A stretch of 64,000 bases of DNA from Cellulomonas fimi (GTDB lineage Bacteria; Actinomycetota; Actinomycetes; Actinomycetales; Cellulomonadaceae), in the NCBI RefSeq assembly GCF_028527925.1, contig NZ_JAPESW010000005.1, forward strand, positions 62,001 through 126,000, in the 5' to 3' direction. A program made the position numbers and the translations under genes. The notes under the pieces were generated by a model. It was not told where the DNA came from. It ran no database searches and saw only the letters and a list, made by a program, of their open reading frames with translations. This document shows, one piece after another, positions 28,204 through 45,852 of the stretch. Every line of letters starts with the position of its first letter. The stretch's first letter is position 1.

Positions 28204-28898
28204 TTCGTCTCCTCCTCGGCGACCTCGGACTCGCTCGCCACGGCCTTGGCACCCTTGGCGGGGCCGGCCAGGAACGCGTCGAGAGCGCCCTGCGTGAACA
28301 CGACGTCGTCAGAGATCAGCACGTCGTAGGTGTTGAGCTGGTCGGCGACCAGCAGGTGCACCCGCTCGACGTTCCGCAGCGACTTCCACGTGATCTCGTC
28401 CTGGCGCTCGACGACGACCAGCACGTTCTTGCGGCCGGACAGGTTGTCGAGGACGGCGAGAGCGGACTTGGTCGACGGCGCGGTGCCCGGGGCGAAGCCC
28501 GAGACGACGTGCACGCGGCCGGCACGGGCGCGGTCCGAGAGAGCACCGCGGAGCGCCGCGGCCTTCATCTTCTTGGGGGTGCGCTGCGTGTAGTCACGCG
28601 GGGTCGGGCCGTGGACGACGCCACCGCCGGCGAACTGCGGAGCACGCGTCGAACCCTGGCGGGCGCGACCGGTGCCCTTCTGCTTGTACGGCTTCTTGCC
28701 GCCACCGCGGACCTCGCCGCGCGACTTGGTGTCGTGCGTGCCCTGGCGAGCCGCCGCGAGCTGCGCGACGACGACCTGGTGGATCAGCGGGACGTTGGTC
28801 TGCACGTCGAAGACGTCCGCGGGCAGGTCGGCGGTGCCGGCCTTCTGGCCCTGCGGGTCGAGGACGTCGACCGTCAGCGTGTCGCTCATGGAGGTCAC
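28200..28898 (-). CDS. rplD: 50S ribosomal protein L4
   Basis: Assembly protein and, in E. coli, repressor of the S10 operon. The loop [20 protein letters not shown] reaches into the tunnel and is intact, followed by [16 protein letters not shown]. 232 residues with a short acidic C-terminal tail. The GTG at 28898 overlaps the rplC stop; the ATG at 28889 ([11 protein letters not shown]) is a realistic alternative start. Confidence 0.97.
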   Translation of the reverse strand: MTSMSDTLTVDVLDPQGQKAGTADLPADVFDVQTNVPLIHQVVVAQLAAARQGTHDTKSRGEVRGGGKKPYKQKGTGRARQGSTRAPQFAGGGVVHGPTPRDYTQRTPKKMKAAALRGALSDRARAGRVHVVSGFAPGTAPSTKSALAVLDNLSGRKNVLVVVERQDEITWKSLRNVERVHLLVADQLNTYDVLISDDVVFTQGALDAFLAGPAKGAKAVASESEVAEEETK

Positions 28899-29554
28899 GC
28901 ACCCTTCACAGCGGAACGCACGACGACGACGCCACCCTTGGGGCCGGGGACGGCACCCTTGACGAGCAGGAGACCCCGCTCGGCGTCGACCGCGTGCACG
29001 GTCAGGTTCTGGGTGGTCTGACGGGCGTTGCCCATCCGACCGGCCATGCGCAGGCCCTTGAAGACACGCGACGGCGTCGACGCGCCACCGATCGAGCCGG
29101 GCTTGCGGTGGTTGCGGTGCGAACCGTGGGACGCGCTCACGCCGGCGAAGCCGTGGCGCTTCATGACACCGGCGGTGCCCTTGCCCTTGGTCGTCCCGAC
29201 GACGTCGACGAGCTGGCCGGCCTCGAAGAGGGCGGCGGTGAGCTCCTGGCCGAGCGTGAACTCGGCGGCGTCCGACGTGCGGATCTCGGCCACGTGCCGG
29301 CGCGGCGTCACGCCGGCCTTCTCGAAGTGGCCCTTGAGCGGCTTGGTGACCTTGGTCGGCTTGACCTCGCCGAAGGCGAGCTGCACAGCGGCGTAGCCGT
29401 CGGTCTCAGCGGAGCGGACCTGCGTCACGACGTTCGTGCCGACGGCGACCACGGTGACGGGCACGAGACGACCGTTGTCGTCCCAGAGCTGCGTCATGCC
29501 GAGCTTGGTGCCGAGCAGCGCCGTGACGGGGCGCGCGTTCTGCTGGGTAACCAT
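28895..29554 (-). CDS. rplC: 50S ribosomal protein L3
   Basis: Assembly initiator near the peptidyl-transferase centre. [24 protein letters not shown] opens the fold; [20 protein letters not shown] contains the conserved loop and [15 protein letters not shown] follows. 219 residues. It lies 22 bases behind rpsJ. Confidence 0.97.
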   Translation of the reverse strand: MVTQQNARPVTALLGTKLGMTQLWDDNGRLVPVTVVAVGTNVVTQVRSAETDGYAAVQLAFGEVKPTKVTKPLKGHFEKAGVTPRRHVAEIRTSDAAEFTLGQELTAALFEAGQLVDVVGTTKGKGTAGVMKRHGFAGVSASHGSHRNHRKPGSIGGASTPSRVFKGLRMAGRMGNARQTTQNLTVHAVDAERGLLLVKGAVPGPKGGVVVVRSAVKGA

Positions 29555-29576
29555 GAAGATCAGTTCCTTCCCAGCG

Positions 29577-29885
29577 TCAGAGCTTGATCTCGATGTTCAC
29601 GTCCGCAGGCAGGTCGAGACGCATGAGCGAGTCGACGGCCTTCGGCGTGGGGTCGATGATGTCGATCAGCCGCTTGTGCGTGCGCATCTCGAAGTGCTCA
29701 CGGCTGTCCTTGTACTTGTGGGGCGACCGGATGACGCAGAAGACGTTCTTCTCCGTCGGCAGCGGCACCGGACCCACGACCGACGCACCAGCGCGAGTCA
29801 CCGTGTCGACGATCTTGCGCGCCGAGCTGTCGATGACCTCGTGGTCGTAGGACTTGAGCCGGATGCGGATCTTCTGTCCCGCCAT
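29577..29885 (-). CDS. rpsJ: 30S ribosomal protein S10
   Basis: Head protein that also partners NusB in antitermination. [20 protein letters not shown] and the [20 protein letters not shown] loop are diagnostic. 102 residues. It is the first gene of the S10 block, with a promoter about 230 bases upstream. Confidence 0.98.
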   Translation of the reverse strand: MAGQKIRIRLKSYDHEVIDSSARKIVDTVTRAGASVVGPVPLPTEKNVFCVIRSPHKYKDSREHFEMRTHKRLIDIIDPTPKAVDSLMRLDLPADVNIEIKL

Positions 29886-30112
29886 GGCGTCGTCTACTTC
29901 TCTCTCTTCGAACCGGTCCGTCCGACCCCCGCACTCGGGCGTGTCGCTTCAGGCGACATGCCTCTGCGCTGCGTACCGTCTCCGGCACGAGGTCGGTGGT
30001 TGTAGTCGAGCCTCCACCGCCGGGTGACCCCGGGGTCCGGACGCTCTCCACGTCTGCCTGCCCAGCCGGTCGGGCGCACGTAGGCACACCACCCCCAGCG
30101 GGCAACTTGACT

Positions 30113-30142
30113 AGTCTGCCAGACGGACCGCGGATACTCCAA
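30113..30142 (-). promoter_or_regulatory. Promoter of the S10-spc operon and its leader
   Basis: TTGGAG (-35, 30137-30142) and CAGACT (-10, 30113-30118) are 18 bases apart. Transcription from about 30106 gives a leader of some 220 bases before rpsJ. The 376-base gap 29886-30261 has no gene; within the leader TGTCGC/GCGACA (29942-29958) forms a small hairpin, and a purine-rich AGAGAGAGAAG lies just before rpsJ. Confidence 0.65.
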
Positions 30143-30261
30143 TCCCGCTCCCCTGTGCGCTCGCCCACAACCCCCACGACCGACCGCCGACGACCATCCC
30201 TGGCGTCGGTCCGTCGGGGCGGCGCCGGGGCACCCGGCGCCGGGCGGTCGACCGCCGGCCG

Positions 30262-30891
30262 TCAGGCCGAGGGCGGGACCTGGCGGCGTCGGCCCACGTG
30301 CACGACCGTCGGCGGCCGCCGGTCCTGCCACGGCGCCACCGCCACGTCGACCCCGTGCGCCCCGGACACCTCGACGAAGCGCTCGAGCACGCCGGCGAAC
30401 GCGCGCCGGAAGCCGTCGCGCTCCGCGTCGTGGTCCTCCACCTCGACGCGCAGGACGGCCGCCGACCGTCCCGCGGCGTGACCCCGCACGTGCACGGCGG
30501 TCGCCACGAGCGGCACGCTCATCTCGCCGCCGATCGCGGCGGCCAGCGCGGCCTCCCCGAGGAGCCCGCTCGCCGTGGCCCGCGGCCCGCGGAGCGTGCA
30601 CACGGGGACCCCGCCGGCACCGACGAGGCGCTCGACCCGCAGGCCGTCCGCCGCGGCGAGTCCCGCGAGCACGTCCATCGCCGCCGCGACCGGGGCGGCG
30701 ACCGACACGACGCACGCCGGCGCGGTCATGCCGGTCGGCCACGGACGAGGCCCCGCGGTGTCGAGGCCGGACCACGTCCGCCACGGGTGCCCGACCGGGA
30801 ACGACGGCGCGAACCGGTCCGCGACGACGGACCGCGCCGCGTCGGTCGCGACGTCGGTGAGCCGGCGCACCGACGACGGGAGGCGGGTCAT
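30262..30891 (-). CDS. Hypothetical protein, 209 residues
   Basis: Not recognised. A soluble protein without signal peptide. The N-terminal 55 residues include VGHPWRTWSGLDTAGPRPWPTG; the rest alternates hydrophobic and polar stretches with VRGHAAGRSAAVLRVEVEDHD, suggesting a mixed alpha/beta fold. It ends with a basic tail. It lies alone between the S10 promoter region and the gene at 30979, on the same strand. Reading-frame composition (strong third-position GC) supports a real gene. Confidence 0.65.
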   Translation of the reverse strand: MTRLPSSVRRLTDVATDAARSVVADRFAPSFPVGHPWRTWSGLDTAGPRPWPTGMTAPACVVSVAAPVAAAMDVLAGLAAADGLRVERLVGAGGVPVCTLRGPRATASGLLGEAALAAAIGGEMSVPLVATAVHVRGHAAGRSAAVLRVEVEDHDAERDGFRRAFAGVLERFVEVSGAHGVDVAVAPWQDRRPPTVVHVGRRRQVPPSA

Positions 30892-30978
30892 GCCGGGAGC
30901 GTAGGCGCCACGCCGACGGGTGCGGCGACCACCGGCCCGACACCACCCGCTCGGCGCAGGGCGCTCCGGGGCGCCGCG

Positions 30979-31809
30979 TCAGCGCCGCTCGATCGTCAGG
31001 GTGCCCACGCCGCCGCCGACCCGCACCTCGTAGTGCGGTGCGGACGGGTCGAGGTCGGCGGTGCTGACCTCGGCGCCCGCGCCGAGACCGTCGGTCGTCA
31101 GCCCGTCGACGGTCGCCGAGCCGGCGCCCGACGTGACGAGCGCACGGACCCCGACGTCCTGCGGCACGCGCACCGTGAGGATGCCCGCACCCGCGCGCTG
31201 GTCCACCACGACGACGCCGTCGGGCGCGGGCAGGTCGAGCTCGACCGCGTCCGCCCCGGCCGCGAGGACGACACCGCCGACCTCCGCGTCGGTCAGGTCG
31301 GCGGTGACGCGCGACGCGCCCGACCGCACCTCGATCGCCCACCGGACGTCCGCGGCGAGCCGCACGGTCACGGCTCCCCCGCCGAGACCGACGACACGGG
31401 CGTCGGCCGGGCCGTCGACCGACGCCGGCCGGTCCGCGCGCGACGGCTCGACGAGGACGAGGTCCCCCGTGGGCGCGTCGGCGCGCAGGTCCAGGGTCCC
31501 GACGTCACCCGTCACGACGAGCCGGGCGGCGTCGACTCCGCCCCGAGGGAGGGCGACGGCGCGATCCGGGTCGGAGCCGCCGCCCGCACCCCACGGCCAC
31601 TCGTCGGAGCGCAGCGGTCCCTGCGTCACGACCAGCACGAGGACGGCGACCAGCAGGACCAGGCCGACGGCCCACCACGTGCGGGCGGGGACCGCGGGAG
31701 CCGATGCGGGCTCGCGCTCGTCCGTCGTCCGACCCGCCCCGGTCCCGGGCTCGACGGGCGCGCGCCCGGGCGTCGCATGCAGGTCCGGTCCGTCGCTGCT
31801 CGAGGCCAT
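30979..31809 (-). CDS. Single-pass membrane protein with extracytoplasmic beta-repeat domain (DUF4097/adhesin-like)
   Basis: A 276-residue protein. About 43 polar residues come first, then one membrane helix (WWAVGLVLLVAVLVLVVTQG), leaving the C-terminal 210 residues outside. That part is a series of short beta strands with repeated patterns such as GDVGTLDLRADAPTGDLVLV and GGGVGTLTIERR, resembling the stacked-strand DUF4097/DUF2807 putative adhesin domain. The ATG at 31809 is chosen because codon use becomes regular there. It lies downstream of the tuf terminator. Family assignment is by pattern only; the function is unknown. Confidence 0.68.
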   Translation of the reverse strand: MASSSDGPDLHATPGRAPVEPGTGAGRTTDEREPASAPAVPARTWWAVGLVLLVAVLVLVVTQGPLRSDEWPWGAGGGSDPDRAVALPRGGVDAARLVVTGDVGTLDLRADAPTGDLVLVEPSRADRPASVDGPADARVVGLGGGAVTVRLAADVRWAIEVRSGASRVTADLTDAEVGGVVLAAGADAVELDLPAPDGVVVVDQRAGAGILTVRVPQDVGVRALVTSGAGSATVDGLTTDGLGAGAEVSTADLDPSAPHYEVRVGGGVGTLTIERR

Positions 31810-31909
31810 GGCGGCGACCGTACCGACGCGGCCCCCGCTCCGCGCGCGGGAGCCGCCCGACACGTCGTCCTGGCCGCGCGGCGGCCGCGGCACCGGCCCC
31901 GGGGGACGA

Positions 31910-31945
31910 CGCAGGGCCCGGGAGCCGAAGCTCCCGGGCCCTGCG
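31910..31945 (-). terminator. tuf terminator with UUCG tetraloop
   Basis: A perfect 16-bp stem (31910-31925 with 31930-31945) closed on the minus strand by C(TTCG)G, the exceptionally stable tetraloop. It lies 30 bases past the tuf stop and should end the rpsL-rpsG-fusA-tuf transcript. No U-tract follows. Confidence 0.88.
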
Positions 31946-31975
31946 TGCGAGCGATCTAGCCCCGAAGGGCGGTGA

Positions 31976-33169
<1,194 letters not shown>

Positions 33170-33291
33170 TGGGTGTCCTCCTCAGGACTTGGTAGAGAGT
33201 GCCCGTCTGCGGCTACCGGGAGGGTAGACGCGAGGCGTGCGGTCCTACGGGTCGGTTTGTGTGATGGAACTACAGGTGTCGACCTGTGGGA

Positions 33292-35394
<2,103 letters not shown>

Positions 35395-35487
35395 GTGAGT
35401 TGCCCCTTGTCGGTTGGCTTGTGGTGGTGCCGCCGCCCCGCCCGCGCATGCTGAGCAGCACGGACGGGGCGCGGCGACCGGCTGGGA

Positions 35488-35958
35488 TTACCAGCGGTAG
35501 TGCGCGAAGGCCTTGTTCGACTCGGCCATCTTGTGCATGTCCTCGCGGCGCTTGACCGCGGCACCGAGGCCGTTCGAGGCGTCGAGGATCTCGTTCATGA
35601 GGCGCTCGGTCATCGTCTTCTCGCGGCGGGCGCGCGAGTAGTCGGTGAGCCAGCGCAGGGCCAGGGTCGTCTGGCGCACGGGGCGCACCTCGACCGGGAC
35701 CTGGTACGTGGCACCGCCGACGCGGCGCGAGCGGACCTCGAGCGAGGGACGCACGTTGTCGAGCGCGCGCTTGAGCACGACGACCGGGTCGCCCTGCGTC
35801 TTCTCGCGCACGCCCTCGAGGGCGCCGTAGACGATCGACTCCGCGACGGACTTCTTGCCGTCGAGGAGGACCTTGTTGATCAGCTGCGTGACGACCGGCG
35901 ACCCGTAGACCGGGTCGGAGATCAGCGGCCGCTTCGGGGCCGGACCCTTACGAGGCAT
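35488..35958 (-). CDS. rpsG: 30S ribosomal protein S7
   Basis: Head-assembly protein and, in E. coli, str-operon repressor. [20 protein letters not shown] and [18 protein letters not shown] are diagnostic; it ends [11 protein letters not shown]. 156 residues. Its ATG overlaps the rpsL stop by one base. Confidence 0.98.
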   Translation of the reverse strand: MPRKGPAPKRPLISDPVYGSPVVTQLINKVLLDGKKSVAESIVYGALEGVREKTQGDPVVVLKRALDNVRPSLEVRSRRVGGATYQVPVEVRPVRQTTLALRWLTDYSRARREKTMTERLMNEILDASNGLGAAVKRREDMHKMAESNKAFAHYRW

Positions 35959-36329
35959 CAGCCCACCTTCTTCGCGCCGTAGCGGCTACGCGCCTGCTTG
36001 CGGTTCTTGACGCCCTGCGTGTCGAGGGCACCACGGACGATCTTGTACCGGACACCCGGGAGGTCCTTCACACGGCCGCCGCGGACGAGCACGATCGAGT
36101 GCTCCTGCAGGTTGTGGCCGACGCCGGGGATGTACGCGGTGACCTCGACCTGGCTCGAGAGACGGACACGGGCCACCTTGCGGAGGGCCGAGTTCGGCTT
36201 CTTCGGGGTCGTGGTGTAGACGCGGGTGCACACACCGCGTCGCTGGGGGGAGCCCTTGAGGGCGGGCGTCTTCGACTTGTTCGTCTTCGCCTGCCGGCCC
36301 TTGCGGACCAGCTGCTGGATCGTAGGCAC
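35958..36329 (-). CDS. rpsL: 30S ribosomal protein S12 (streptomycin-sensitive type)
   Basis: Decoding-centre protein. [18 protein letters not shown] contains the Lys equivalent to position 43, and [18 protein letters not shown] the Lys equivalent to 88; both are the drug-sensitive residues. 123 residues, GTG start at 36329. It is the first gene of rpsL-rpsG-fusA-tuf, with a leader of about 290 bases. Confidence 0.98.
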   Translation of the reverse strand: MPTIQQLVRKGRQAKTNKSKTPALKGSPQRRGVCTRVYTTTPKKPNSALRKVARVRLSSQVEVTAYIPGVGHNLQEHSIVLVRGGRVKDLPGVRYKIVRGALDTQGVKNRKQARSRYGAKKVG

Positions 36330-36557
36330 TACGTCTCCGTCTGTTGGATGAGCTCTGGTCGACCGGACCCGTCACCCTGGACGGCCGGCAAGTGCGGGGG
36401 TCGTCGCCCGTCGCGCGACTACGTCCCTGGTCTCGAGTCCCGCACCGACCCCCGCGCCCGGGCGTGTCGCCCCGGCCTTCCGCGGCGCTTCCCGTCCGGT
36501 GTTCCGTGACGGAGGTGACGCGGTGGAGGGGGAACCACCCGGTGCTCCCGACCCGCT

Positions 36558-36575
36558 CCCCCGCGTCAGCGGGGG
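36558..36575 (-). other. Short GC hairpin in the rpsL leader
   Basis: CCCCCGC (36558-36564) pairs with GCGGGGG (36569-36575) around a 4-base loop, about 45 bases into the predicted rpsL transcript. It may be a leader attenuator. The surrounding gap 36330-36804 has no gene; it carries this leader, the promoter and the rpoC terminator. Confidence 0.5.
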
Positions 36576-36624
36576 CACGTCCGAGTGCACGCATGAGGGC
36601 CCGACGGCGCGGGCACGGTGTCCT

Positions 36625-36654
36625 ACGTTACCTGGGCCCCCACGGGAGCGTCAA
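36625..36654 (-). promoter_or_regulatory. Promoter of the rpsL-rpsG-fusA-tuf operon
   Basis: TTGACG (-35, 36649-36654) and TAACGT (-10, 36625-36630) are 18 bases apart. Predicted start is near 36618. It is one of the best consensus matches in the window. Confidence 0.78.
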
Positions 36655-36749
36655 AGAGACGGCGCTCACCTGCCCACGCTACCCGTGGACCGGCGCACGC
36701 TCATCCCGAGCGCTCTCCCGCCGCACGACGGCGGCCGGGGCCGAGGACG

Positions 36750-36787
36750 CCCGAGGGGGCCCGCCGCGGACGGCGGACCCCCTCGGG
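36750..36787 (-). terminator. Terminator of rpoBC
   Basis: A 17-bp stem with one mismatch (36750-36766 with 36771-36787) and a 4-base loop, 18 bases past the rpoC stop. It isolates rpoBC from the str operon. No U-tract. Confidence 0.82.
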
Positions 36788-36804
36788 TCGGAGAGGCAGT
36801 GACC

Positions 36805-40671
<3,867 letters not shown>

Positions 40672-40784
40672 GGGGTCCTACTTCCTTCGCTTGCCGGGTC
40701 CTTCAGGAGGCCCGGCGGACGGAATGGTGCAAGGGGGTGCGGGCGCTGTCGCGGGCGGCGGGGCCGCCCACGACAGGCTCGGCG

Positions 40785-43700
40785 TCAGATCTCTTCGATG
40801 CTGCTGGCGTTGGGGCGGCGCGACAGGTCGATGCCGAGCTCCTCCGCGGCGCGGTAGACCTCGTCGTCGTTCTCCTTCATGTCGATCGAGACGCCGTCGG
40901 ACGACAGCACCTCGACGTTCAGGCAGAGCGACTGCATCTCCTTGAGGAGGACCTTGAAGGACTCCGGGATGCCCGAGTCGGGGATGTTCTCGCCCTTGAC
41001 GATCGCCTCGTACACCTTGACGCGGCCGGGCACGTCGTCCGACTTGATGGTGAGGAGCTCCTGCAGCGTGTAGGCAGCGCCGTACGCCTCGAGGGCCCAC
41101 ACCTCCATCTCGCCGAACCGCTGACCACCGAACTGCGCCTTACCACCCAGCGGCTGCTGCGTGATCATCGAGTACGGACCGGTCGAGCGCGCGTGGATCT
41201 TGTCGTCGACCAGGTGGTGCAGCTTGAGGATGTACATGTAGCCGACCGCGACCGGGTCCGGGAACGGCTCGCCGGAGCGGCCGTCGAAGAGCCGGGCCTT
41301 GCCGTCGGGCTGGACCATCCGGTCGCCGTCACGGTTGGGCAGCGTCGACCCGAGCAGACCCGTGAGGGTCTCCTCCGGCACGCCGTCGAAGACGGGCGTG
41401 GCGACCGGGTTGCCGGCCGGGGACGAGGCCGCGACCGCGGGCACGCCCTCCTTCCACTGCACGTCGCCCTCGGCGAGCTCGATGTCCCAGCCCTGCTTCG
41501 CGACCCACCCGAGGTGCGTCTCGAGGACCTGCCCGACGTTCATGCGACCGGGCACACCCAGCGGGTTGAGCACGACGTCGACCGGCGTGCCGTCCGCGAG
41601 GAACGGCATGTCCTCGACGGGGAGGATCTTCGAGATGACGCCCTTGTTGCCGTGACGGCCGGCGAGCTTGTCGCCGTCCGTGATCTTGCGGCGCTGCGCG
41701 ATGTACACGCGGACCAGCTCGTTCACGCCGGCGGGCAGCTCGTCGCCGTCCTCACGGCTGAACGTGCGCACCTCGATGACCGTGCCGGACTCGCCGTGGG
41801 GCACCTTGAGCGACGTGTCGCGGACCTCGCGCGCCTTCTCGCCGAAGATCGCGCGGAGCAGGCGCTCCTCGGGGGTCAGCTCGGTCTCGCCCTTCGGGGT
41901 GACCTTGCCGACGAGGATGTCGCCCGCCGCGACCTCGGCACCGATGCGGATGATGCCGCGCTCGTCGAGGTCCGCGAGGACCTCCTCGGAGACGTTCGGG
42001 ATGTCCCGCGTGATCTCCTCGGGGCCGAGCTTCGTGTCGCGGGCGTCGACCTCGTGCTCCTCGATGTGGATCGAGGACAGGACGTCGTCCTGCACGAGGC
42101 GCTGCGACAGGATGATCGCGTCCTCGTAGTTGTGGCCCTCCCACGACATGAACGCGACGAGCAGGTTGCGGCCGAGCGCGAGCTCGCCCTCGTCCGTCGC
42201 CGGGCCGTCGGCGAGCACCGAGTTGACCTCGACGCGCGCGCCCTGCTCGACCAGCACGCGCTGGTTGTAGGACGTGCCCTGGTTCGAGCGGCGGAACTTC
42301 GCCACGCGGTAGGTCGACGTGGTCGCGTCGTCGTTGGCGACGACGATCAGGTCCGCCGACACCTCGGTGACGACACCCGGCTTCGTCGCGACGATGACGT
42401 CGCCCGCGTCGACCGCCGCACGACGCTCCATGCCGGTGCCGACGAGCGGCGCCTCGGAGCGGACCAGCGGCACGGCCTGGCGCTGCATGTTCGCACCCAT
42501 GAGGGCGCGGTTCGCGTCGTCGTGCTCGAGGAACGGGATGAGGGCCGTCGCGACCGACACCATCTGGCGCGGCGAGACGTCCATGTAGTCGATGTTCTCG
42601 CCCGTGACGTACTCGATCTCGCCGCCCTTGACGCGGACGAGGACGCGGTCCTCCTCGAACGAGCCGTCGGCCTCGAGCGGCGCGTTGGCCTGCGCGATGA
42701 CGTGGCGGTCCTCGTCGTCGGCGGTGAGGTAGTGCACCTCGTCCGTGACGCGGCCGTCGACGACCTTGCGGTACGGCGTCTCGACGAAGCCGAACGGGTT
42801 GATCCGCCCGAACGACGCGAGCGAGCCGATCAGACCGATGTTCGGACCCTCAGGGGTCTCGATCGGGCACATGCGGCCGTAGTGCGACGGGTGGACGTCA
42901 CGGACCTCCATGCCGGCGCGGTCGCGCGACAGACCACCCGGGCCGAGGGCCGACAGACGACGCTTGTGCGTCAGGCCCGCGAGCGGGTTGTTCTGGTCCA
43001 TGAACTGCGACAGCTGGCTCGTCCCGAAGAACTCCTTGATGGAGGCCACGACAGGACGGATGTTGATGAGCGTCTGCGGCGTGATCGCCTCGACGTCCTG
43101 CGTCGTCATGCGCTCGCGCACGACGCGCTCCATCCGGGACAGGCCCGTGCGGACCTGGTTCTGGATGAGCTCGCCGACCGCACGGATGCGACGGTTGCCG
43201 AAGTGGTCGATGTCGTCGGTCTCGACGCGCACCTCGATCGCCTCGCCCGCCCGCGTGCCGGGCAGCGTCTGCAGGTCGATGTGCAGCGACGCGAGGTACT
43301 TGATCGTCGCGACGACGTCCGCGAGCGAGAGGACCGAGTCCGCGAGGGGCGCGTCCTGGCCGAGCTTCTTGTTCAGCTTGTAGCGGCCGACCTTCGCGAG
43401 GTCGTAGCGCTTCGGGTTGAAGTAGAAGTTCTCGATGAGCGCGCGGCCGGCCTCGACGGTCGGCGGCTCGCCCGGGCGGATCTTGCGGTAGAGGTCGAGC
43501 AGCGCCTCGTCCTGCGTCTGGACGTGGTCCTTCTCGAGCGTCTCGATGACGGCCGGGTACGCGGCGAACTCCTCGCGGATCTCCGCCTCGGTCATGCCGA
43601 GCGCCTTGAGCAGGACGGTCGCGTTCTGCTTGCGCTTGCGGTCGACGCGGACGCCGACGTTGTCGCGCTTGTCGATCTCGAACTCGAGCCACGCGCCGCG

Positions 43701-44291
43701 GCTCGGGATGACCTTGGCGGTGAGGATGTCCTTGTCGGACGTCTTGTCCGCCTGGCGCTCGAAGTAGACGCCCGGCGAGCGGACGAGCTGCGAGACGACG
43801 ACGCGCTCGGTGCCGTTGATGATGAACGTGCCGCGCTCGGTCATGAGCGGGAAGTCGCCCATGAAGACCGTCTGGCTCTTGATCTCACCGGTCGTGTAGT
43901 TGACGAACTCCGCGGTGACGAACAGAGGCGCGGCGTACGTGAAGTCCTTCTCCTTGCACTCCTCGGCCGTGTACTTCGGCGGCTCGAAGCGGTGCTCGCG
44001 GAAGGAGAGCGACATGGAGCCGCCGAAGTCCTCGATCGGCGAGATCTCCTCGAAGATCTCCTCGAGACCGGCGGTCTCGGGGACGTCCTGGCGGCCGGCC
44101 TCGAGGGCGGCGGCCACGCGGGCCTGCCAGCGCTCGTTGCCCAGCAGCCAGTCGAAGCTCTCGGTCTGCAGGCCGAGCAGGTCGGGGACCTCGAGCGGCT
44201 CGTGGATCTTGGCGAAGGAGATACGACGGGATGCGGTGCGGTTCGCGATGGCGTCAGCGGTCGGTGCAGAAGGGGTGCGCGAGGCAGCCAA
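40785..44291 (-). CDS. rpoB: DNA-directed RNA polymerase beta subunit (rifampicin-sensitive type)
   Basis: 1168 residues. The rifampicin region [20 protein letters not shown] followed by [12 protein letters not shown] carries the sensitive residues at all classical positions (Asp, His and Ser). [12 protein letters not shown] and [23 protein letters not shown] are the usual active-site and bridge motifs. The start is a TTG at 44291 with GAAGGA 6 bases upstream, the same start codon used by mycobacterial rpoB. A non-conserved insert lies around [20 protein letters not shown], as in other actinobacteria. Confidence 0.98.
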   Translation of the reverse strand: MAASRTPSAPTADAIANRTASRRISFAKIHEPLEVPDLLGLQTESFDWLLGNERWQARVAAALEAGRQDVPETAGLEEIFEEISPIEDFGGSMSLSFREHRFEPPKYTAEECKEKDFTYAAPLFVTAEFVNYTTGEIKSQTVFMGDFPLMTERGTFIINGTERVVVSQLVRSPGVYFERQADKTSDKDILTAKVIPSRGAWLEFEIDKRDNVGVRVDRKRKQNATVLLKALGMTEAEIREEFAAYPAVIETLEKDHVQTQDEALLDLYRKIRPGEPPTVEAGRALIENFYFNPKRYDLAKVGRYKLNKKLGQDAPLADSVLSLADVVATIKYLASLHIDLQTLPGTRAGEAIEVRVETDDIDHFGNRRIRAVGELIQNQVRTGLSRMERVVRERMTTQDVEAITPQTLINIRPVVASIKEFFGTSQLSQFMDQNNPLAGLTHKRRLSALGPGGLSRDRAGMEVRDVHPSHYGRMCPIETPEGPNIGLIGSLASFGRINPFGFVETPYRKVVDGRVTDEVHYLTADDEDRHVIAQANAPLEADGSFEEDRVLVRVKGGEIEYVTGENIDYMDVSPRQMVSVATALIPFLEHDDANRALMGANMQRQAVPLVRSEAPLVGTGMERRAAVDAGDVIVATKPGVVTEVSADLIVVANDDATTSTYRVAKFRRSNQGTSYNQRVLVEQGARVEVNSVLADGPATDEGELALGRNLLVAFMSWEGHNYEDAIILSQRLVQDDVLSSIHIEEHEVDARDTKLGPEEITRDIPNVSEEVLADLDERGIIRIGAEVAAGDILVGKVTPKGETELTPEERLLRAIFGEKAREVRDTSLKVPHGESGTVIEVRTFSREDGDELPAGVNELVRVYIAQRRKITDGDKLAGRHGNKGVISKILPVEDMPFLADGTPVDVVLNPLGVPGRMNVGQVLETHLGWVAKQGWDIELAEGDVQWKEGVPAVAASSPAGNPVATPVFDGVPEETLTGLLGSTLPNRDGDRMVQPDGKARLFDGRSGEPFPDPVAVGYMYILKLHHLVDDKIHARSTGPYSMITQQPLGGKAQFGGQRFGEMEVWALEAYGAAYTLQELLTIKSDDVPGRVKVYEAIVKGENIPDSGIPESFKVLLKEMQSLCLNVEVLSSDGVSIDMKENDDEVYRAAEELGIDLSRRPNASSIEEI

Positions 44292-44441
44292 GAGGGGTCC
44301 TTCCCTGCGGATCGTGTGCACGCTGCGCAGGTCAGGCGGAGCGCGATCCCCCGGCCGTGCGAGCTGCGGAACCGTCGCGCACGTACGACGTCCACTGCTC
44401 GGGTTATACGGGATCGCGGGCACAGGCCAGCGCAAAGCGCT

Positions 44442-44470
44442 AGCATACTCAACCGGCATGGGAAAGTCCA
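44442..44470 (-). promoter_or_regulatory. Promoter of rpoBC
   Basis: TGGACT (-35, 44465-44470) and TATGCT (-10, 44442-44447) are 17 bases apart, giving a leader of about 145 bases. TATAAC at 44403-44408 could be a second, downstream -10. The remainder of the gap to 44782 shows no credible gene; GAGG before 44783 is the ribosome-binding site of the plus-strand gene. Confidence 0.7.
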
Positions 44471-44782
44471 CCCGGCGTCGGCCGGTCACCGCGTCCTCGT
44501 CGACGCCGTCCGGCTCCACGCTCACGCGGGCGACTCGCCCGCGCCGACGACCACGCTGTCGTCGCGGCACATGGTGGCACACGTCACCCTGACCGCGAAA
44601 GCGGAGCAGGTGAGAGGGTCCCTCCGACCCGCGCGCCGCCGCGACGCGCCGCCCTCCTCCCCCACCGGCCCGGGTCTCGACCCATCCGCCCGCCGCCCGG
44701 CTGCGAACCCTCGTCGCACCACACGCACGCGGTCCCTGCGGACCGCCCGGGCGGGGCCACGCGCCCCGGGAACGAGGCAGCC

Positions 44783-45190
44783 ATGTCGCAGTCCCCCAAC
44801 CGCATCGTCGGCACGGTCTTCGGAGCCGTCTACCTGCTCGTCGGCCTCGCCGGCTTCTTCGTGACGTCGGGCGTCGGCTTCGCGTCGACCGAGGGCGAGC
44901 CGCTGATCCTCTTCGAGGTCAACCCCCTCCACAACGTCGTCCACCTGCTCATCGGCGCGGCGCTGTTCCTCGCCGCACGGTCCTCGGTCGCCGCGTCGCG
45001 CGCCGCGAACACCGGCGTCGGCGCCGTCTACCTGCTCGTCGGCGTCCTCGGCCTGTTCCTCGTGGGCAGCGGCGCGAACATCCTCGCGCTCAACGGCGCC
45101 GACAACGTCCTGCACTTCGCGAGCGCGGTCCTGCTGCTCGGCGTCGGGCTCGGCGCCGACCGCACCGCCTCGGCGCGGGCGACCGCGTGA
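44783..45190 (+). CDS. DUF4383-domain membrane protein
   Basis: A 135-residue protein with four hydrophobic segments. [21 protein letters not shown], the central [19 protein letters not shown] and [16 protein letters not shown] match the DUF4383 pattern, whose conserved N-x-x-H-x-x-x-G is visible. Function is unknown. It is the first of two plus-strand genes with overlapping stop and start (GTGA), so the pair is co-translated. Confidence 0.82.
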   Translation: MSQSPNRIVGTVFGAVYLLVGLAGFFVTSGVGFASTEGEPLILFEVNPLHNVVHLLIGAALFLAARSSVAASRAANTGVGAVYLLVGVLGLFLVGSGANILALNGADNVLHFASAVLLLGVGLGADRTASARATA

Positions 45191-45816
45191 CCACCGCGTC
45201 CGCTGCTCCCGTCGTCCGGCCCGCCGCCGGGCGACGGGAGCCCGTCGCGGGCGCGCCGACCTCGGACCGGACGGTCGCAAGGTCCCCCGCCGCGGTCGCG
45301 CTGCGCGTCGGCGCCGCCGACGCGACGCTCGGCGTGGGGCTCGTGCTGGTCGCGCTCGGGGCCGAGCACCTGCGCCACGCGCCCGTCGTCGCGGTCGCCG
45401 CCGTCGCGCTCGGCGTGGCGGAGCTCGTCTGGGCGTGCGCGGCCCTGCGCGGCCCGGTGCCGCTGCCGCGTGCGGCGCTCGCGGTGCTGCTCGTCGGCGG
45501 GGCGGGCTGGCTCGTCGTCCAGCCGGCGACGGGCGAGCCGCTCGGGCACGCCGACGTCGCCGTCGCCGGCCTCCAGGTCGCGGCCGCCCTCCTCGTCGCG
45601 GGCGGGCTGCGACTCGGACGCGACGACGGCGCGGGGCGCCGGGCCCCTGCGGGTCCGCTGGCGCAGCTCGTCGCGCTCGTCGTGGGCGCGGGGCTCGTCG
45701 CGGTGGTGACGGTCCCGGCGCTCGCCGCGACCGACGCCGGTGCCCACGCGCAGCCGCACGGCTCGCACGGGCTCCCCGGCCTCCCGGGCCTCGGCGGGCA
45801 CGCGGGTCACCCCTGA
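45187..45816 (+). CDS. Membrane protein with His/Gly-rich C-terminus
   Basis: Not assigned to a named family. 209 residues with about five hydrophobic segments after a 35-residue Ala/Pro-rich N-terminus. The last segment (ALVVGAGLVAVVTVPALAA) is followed by a His/Gly-rich end with about six His residues (HAQPHGSHGLPG, then GHAGHP), which could bind metal. The GTG start overlaps the DUF4383 stop. It is convergent with rplJL, with which it shares a bidirectional terminator. Confidence 0.72.
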   Translation: MTTASAAPVVRPAAGRREPVAGAPTSDRTVARSPAAVALRVGAADATLGVGLVLVALGAEHLRHAPVVAVAAVALGVAELVWACAALRGPVPLPRAALAVLLVGGAGWLVVQPATGEPLGHADVAVAGLQVAAALLVAGGLRLGRDDGAGRRAPAGPLAQLVALVVGAGLVAVVTVPALAATDAGAHAQPHGSHGLPGLPGLGGHAGHP

Positions 45817-45852
45817 CGCCGCACCCGCGTCGCACCGCGCCGCGGGAAGACG

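Noticed and set aside
33272..33287. Terminator between fusA and tuf (ACAGGT/ACCTGT dyad)
   Set aside because: Only six base pairs with four-base loop and no U-tract; too weak, and tuf follows on the same strand.
44584..44814. Small 76-codon frame on the minus strand upstream of rpoB
   Set aside because: No ribosome-binding site or homologous motif; overlaps the start of the DUF4383 gene on the other strand.
40737..44864. A frame of more than 1300 codons on the plus strand opposite rpoB
   Set aside because: Pure antisense of rpoB; composition is Arg/Asp/Leu-rich without conserved motifs.
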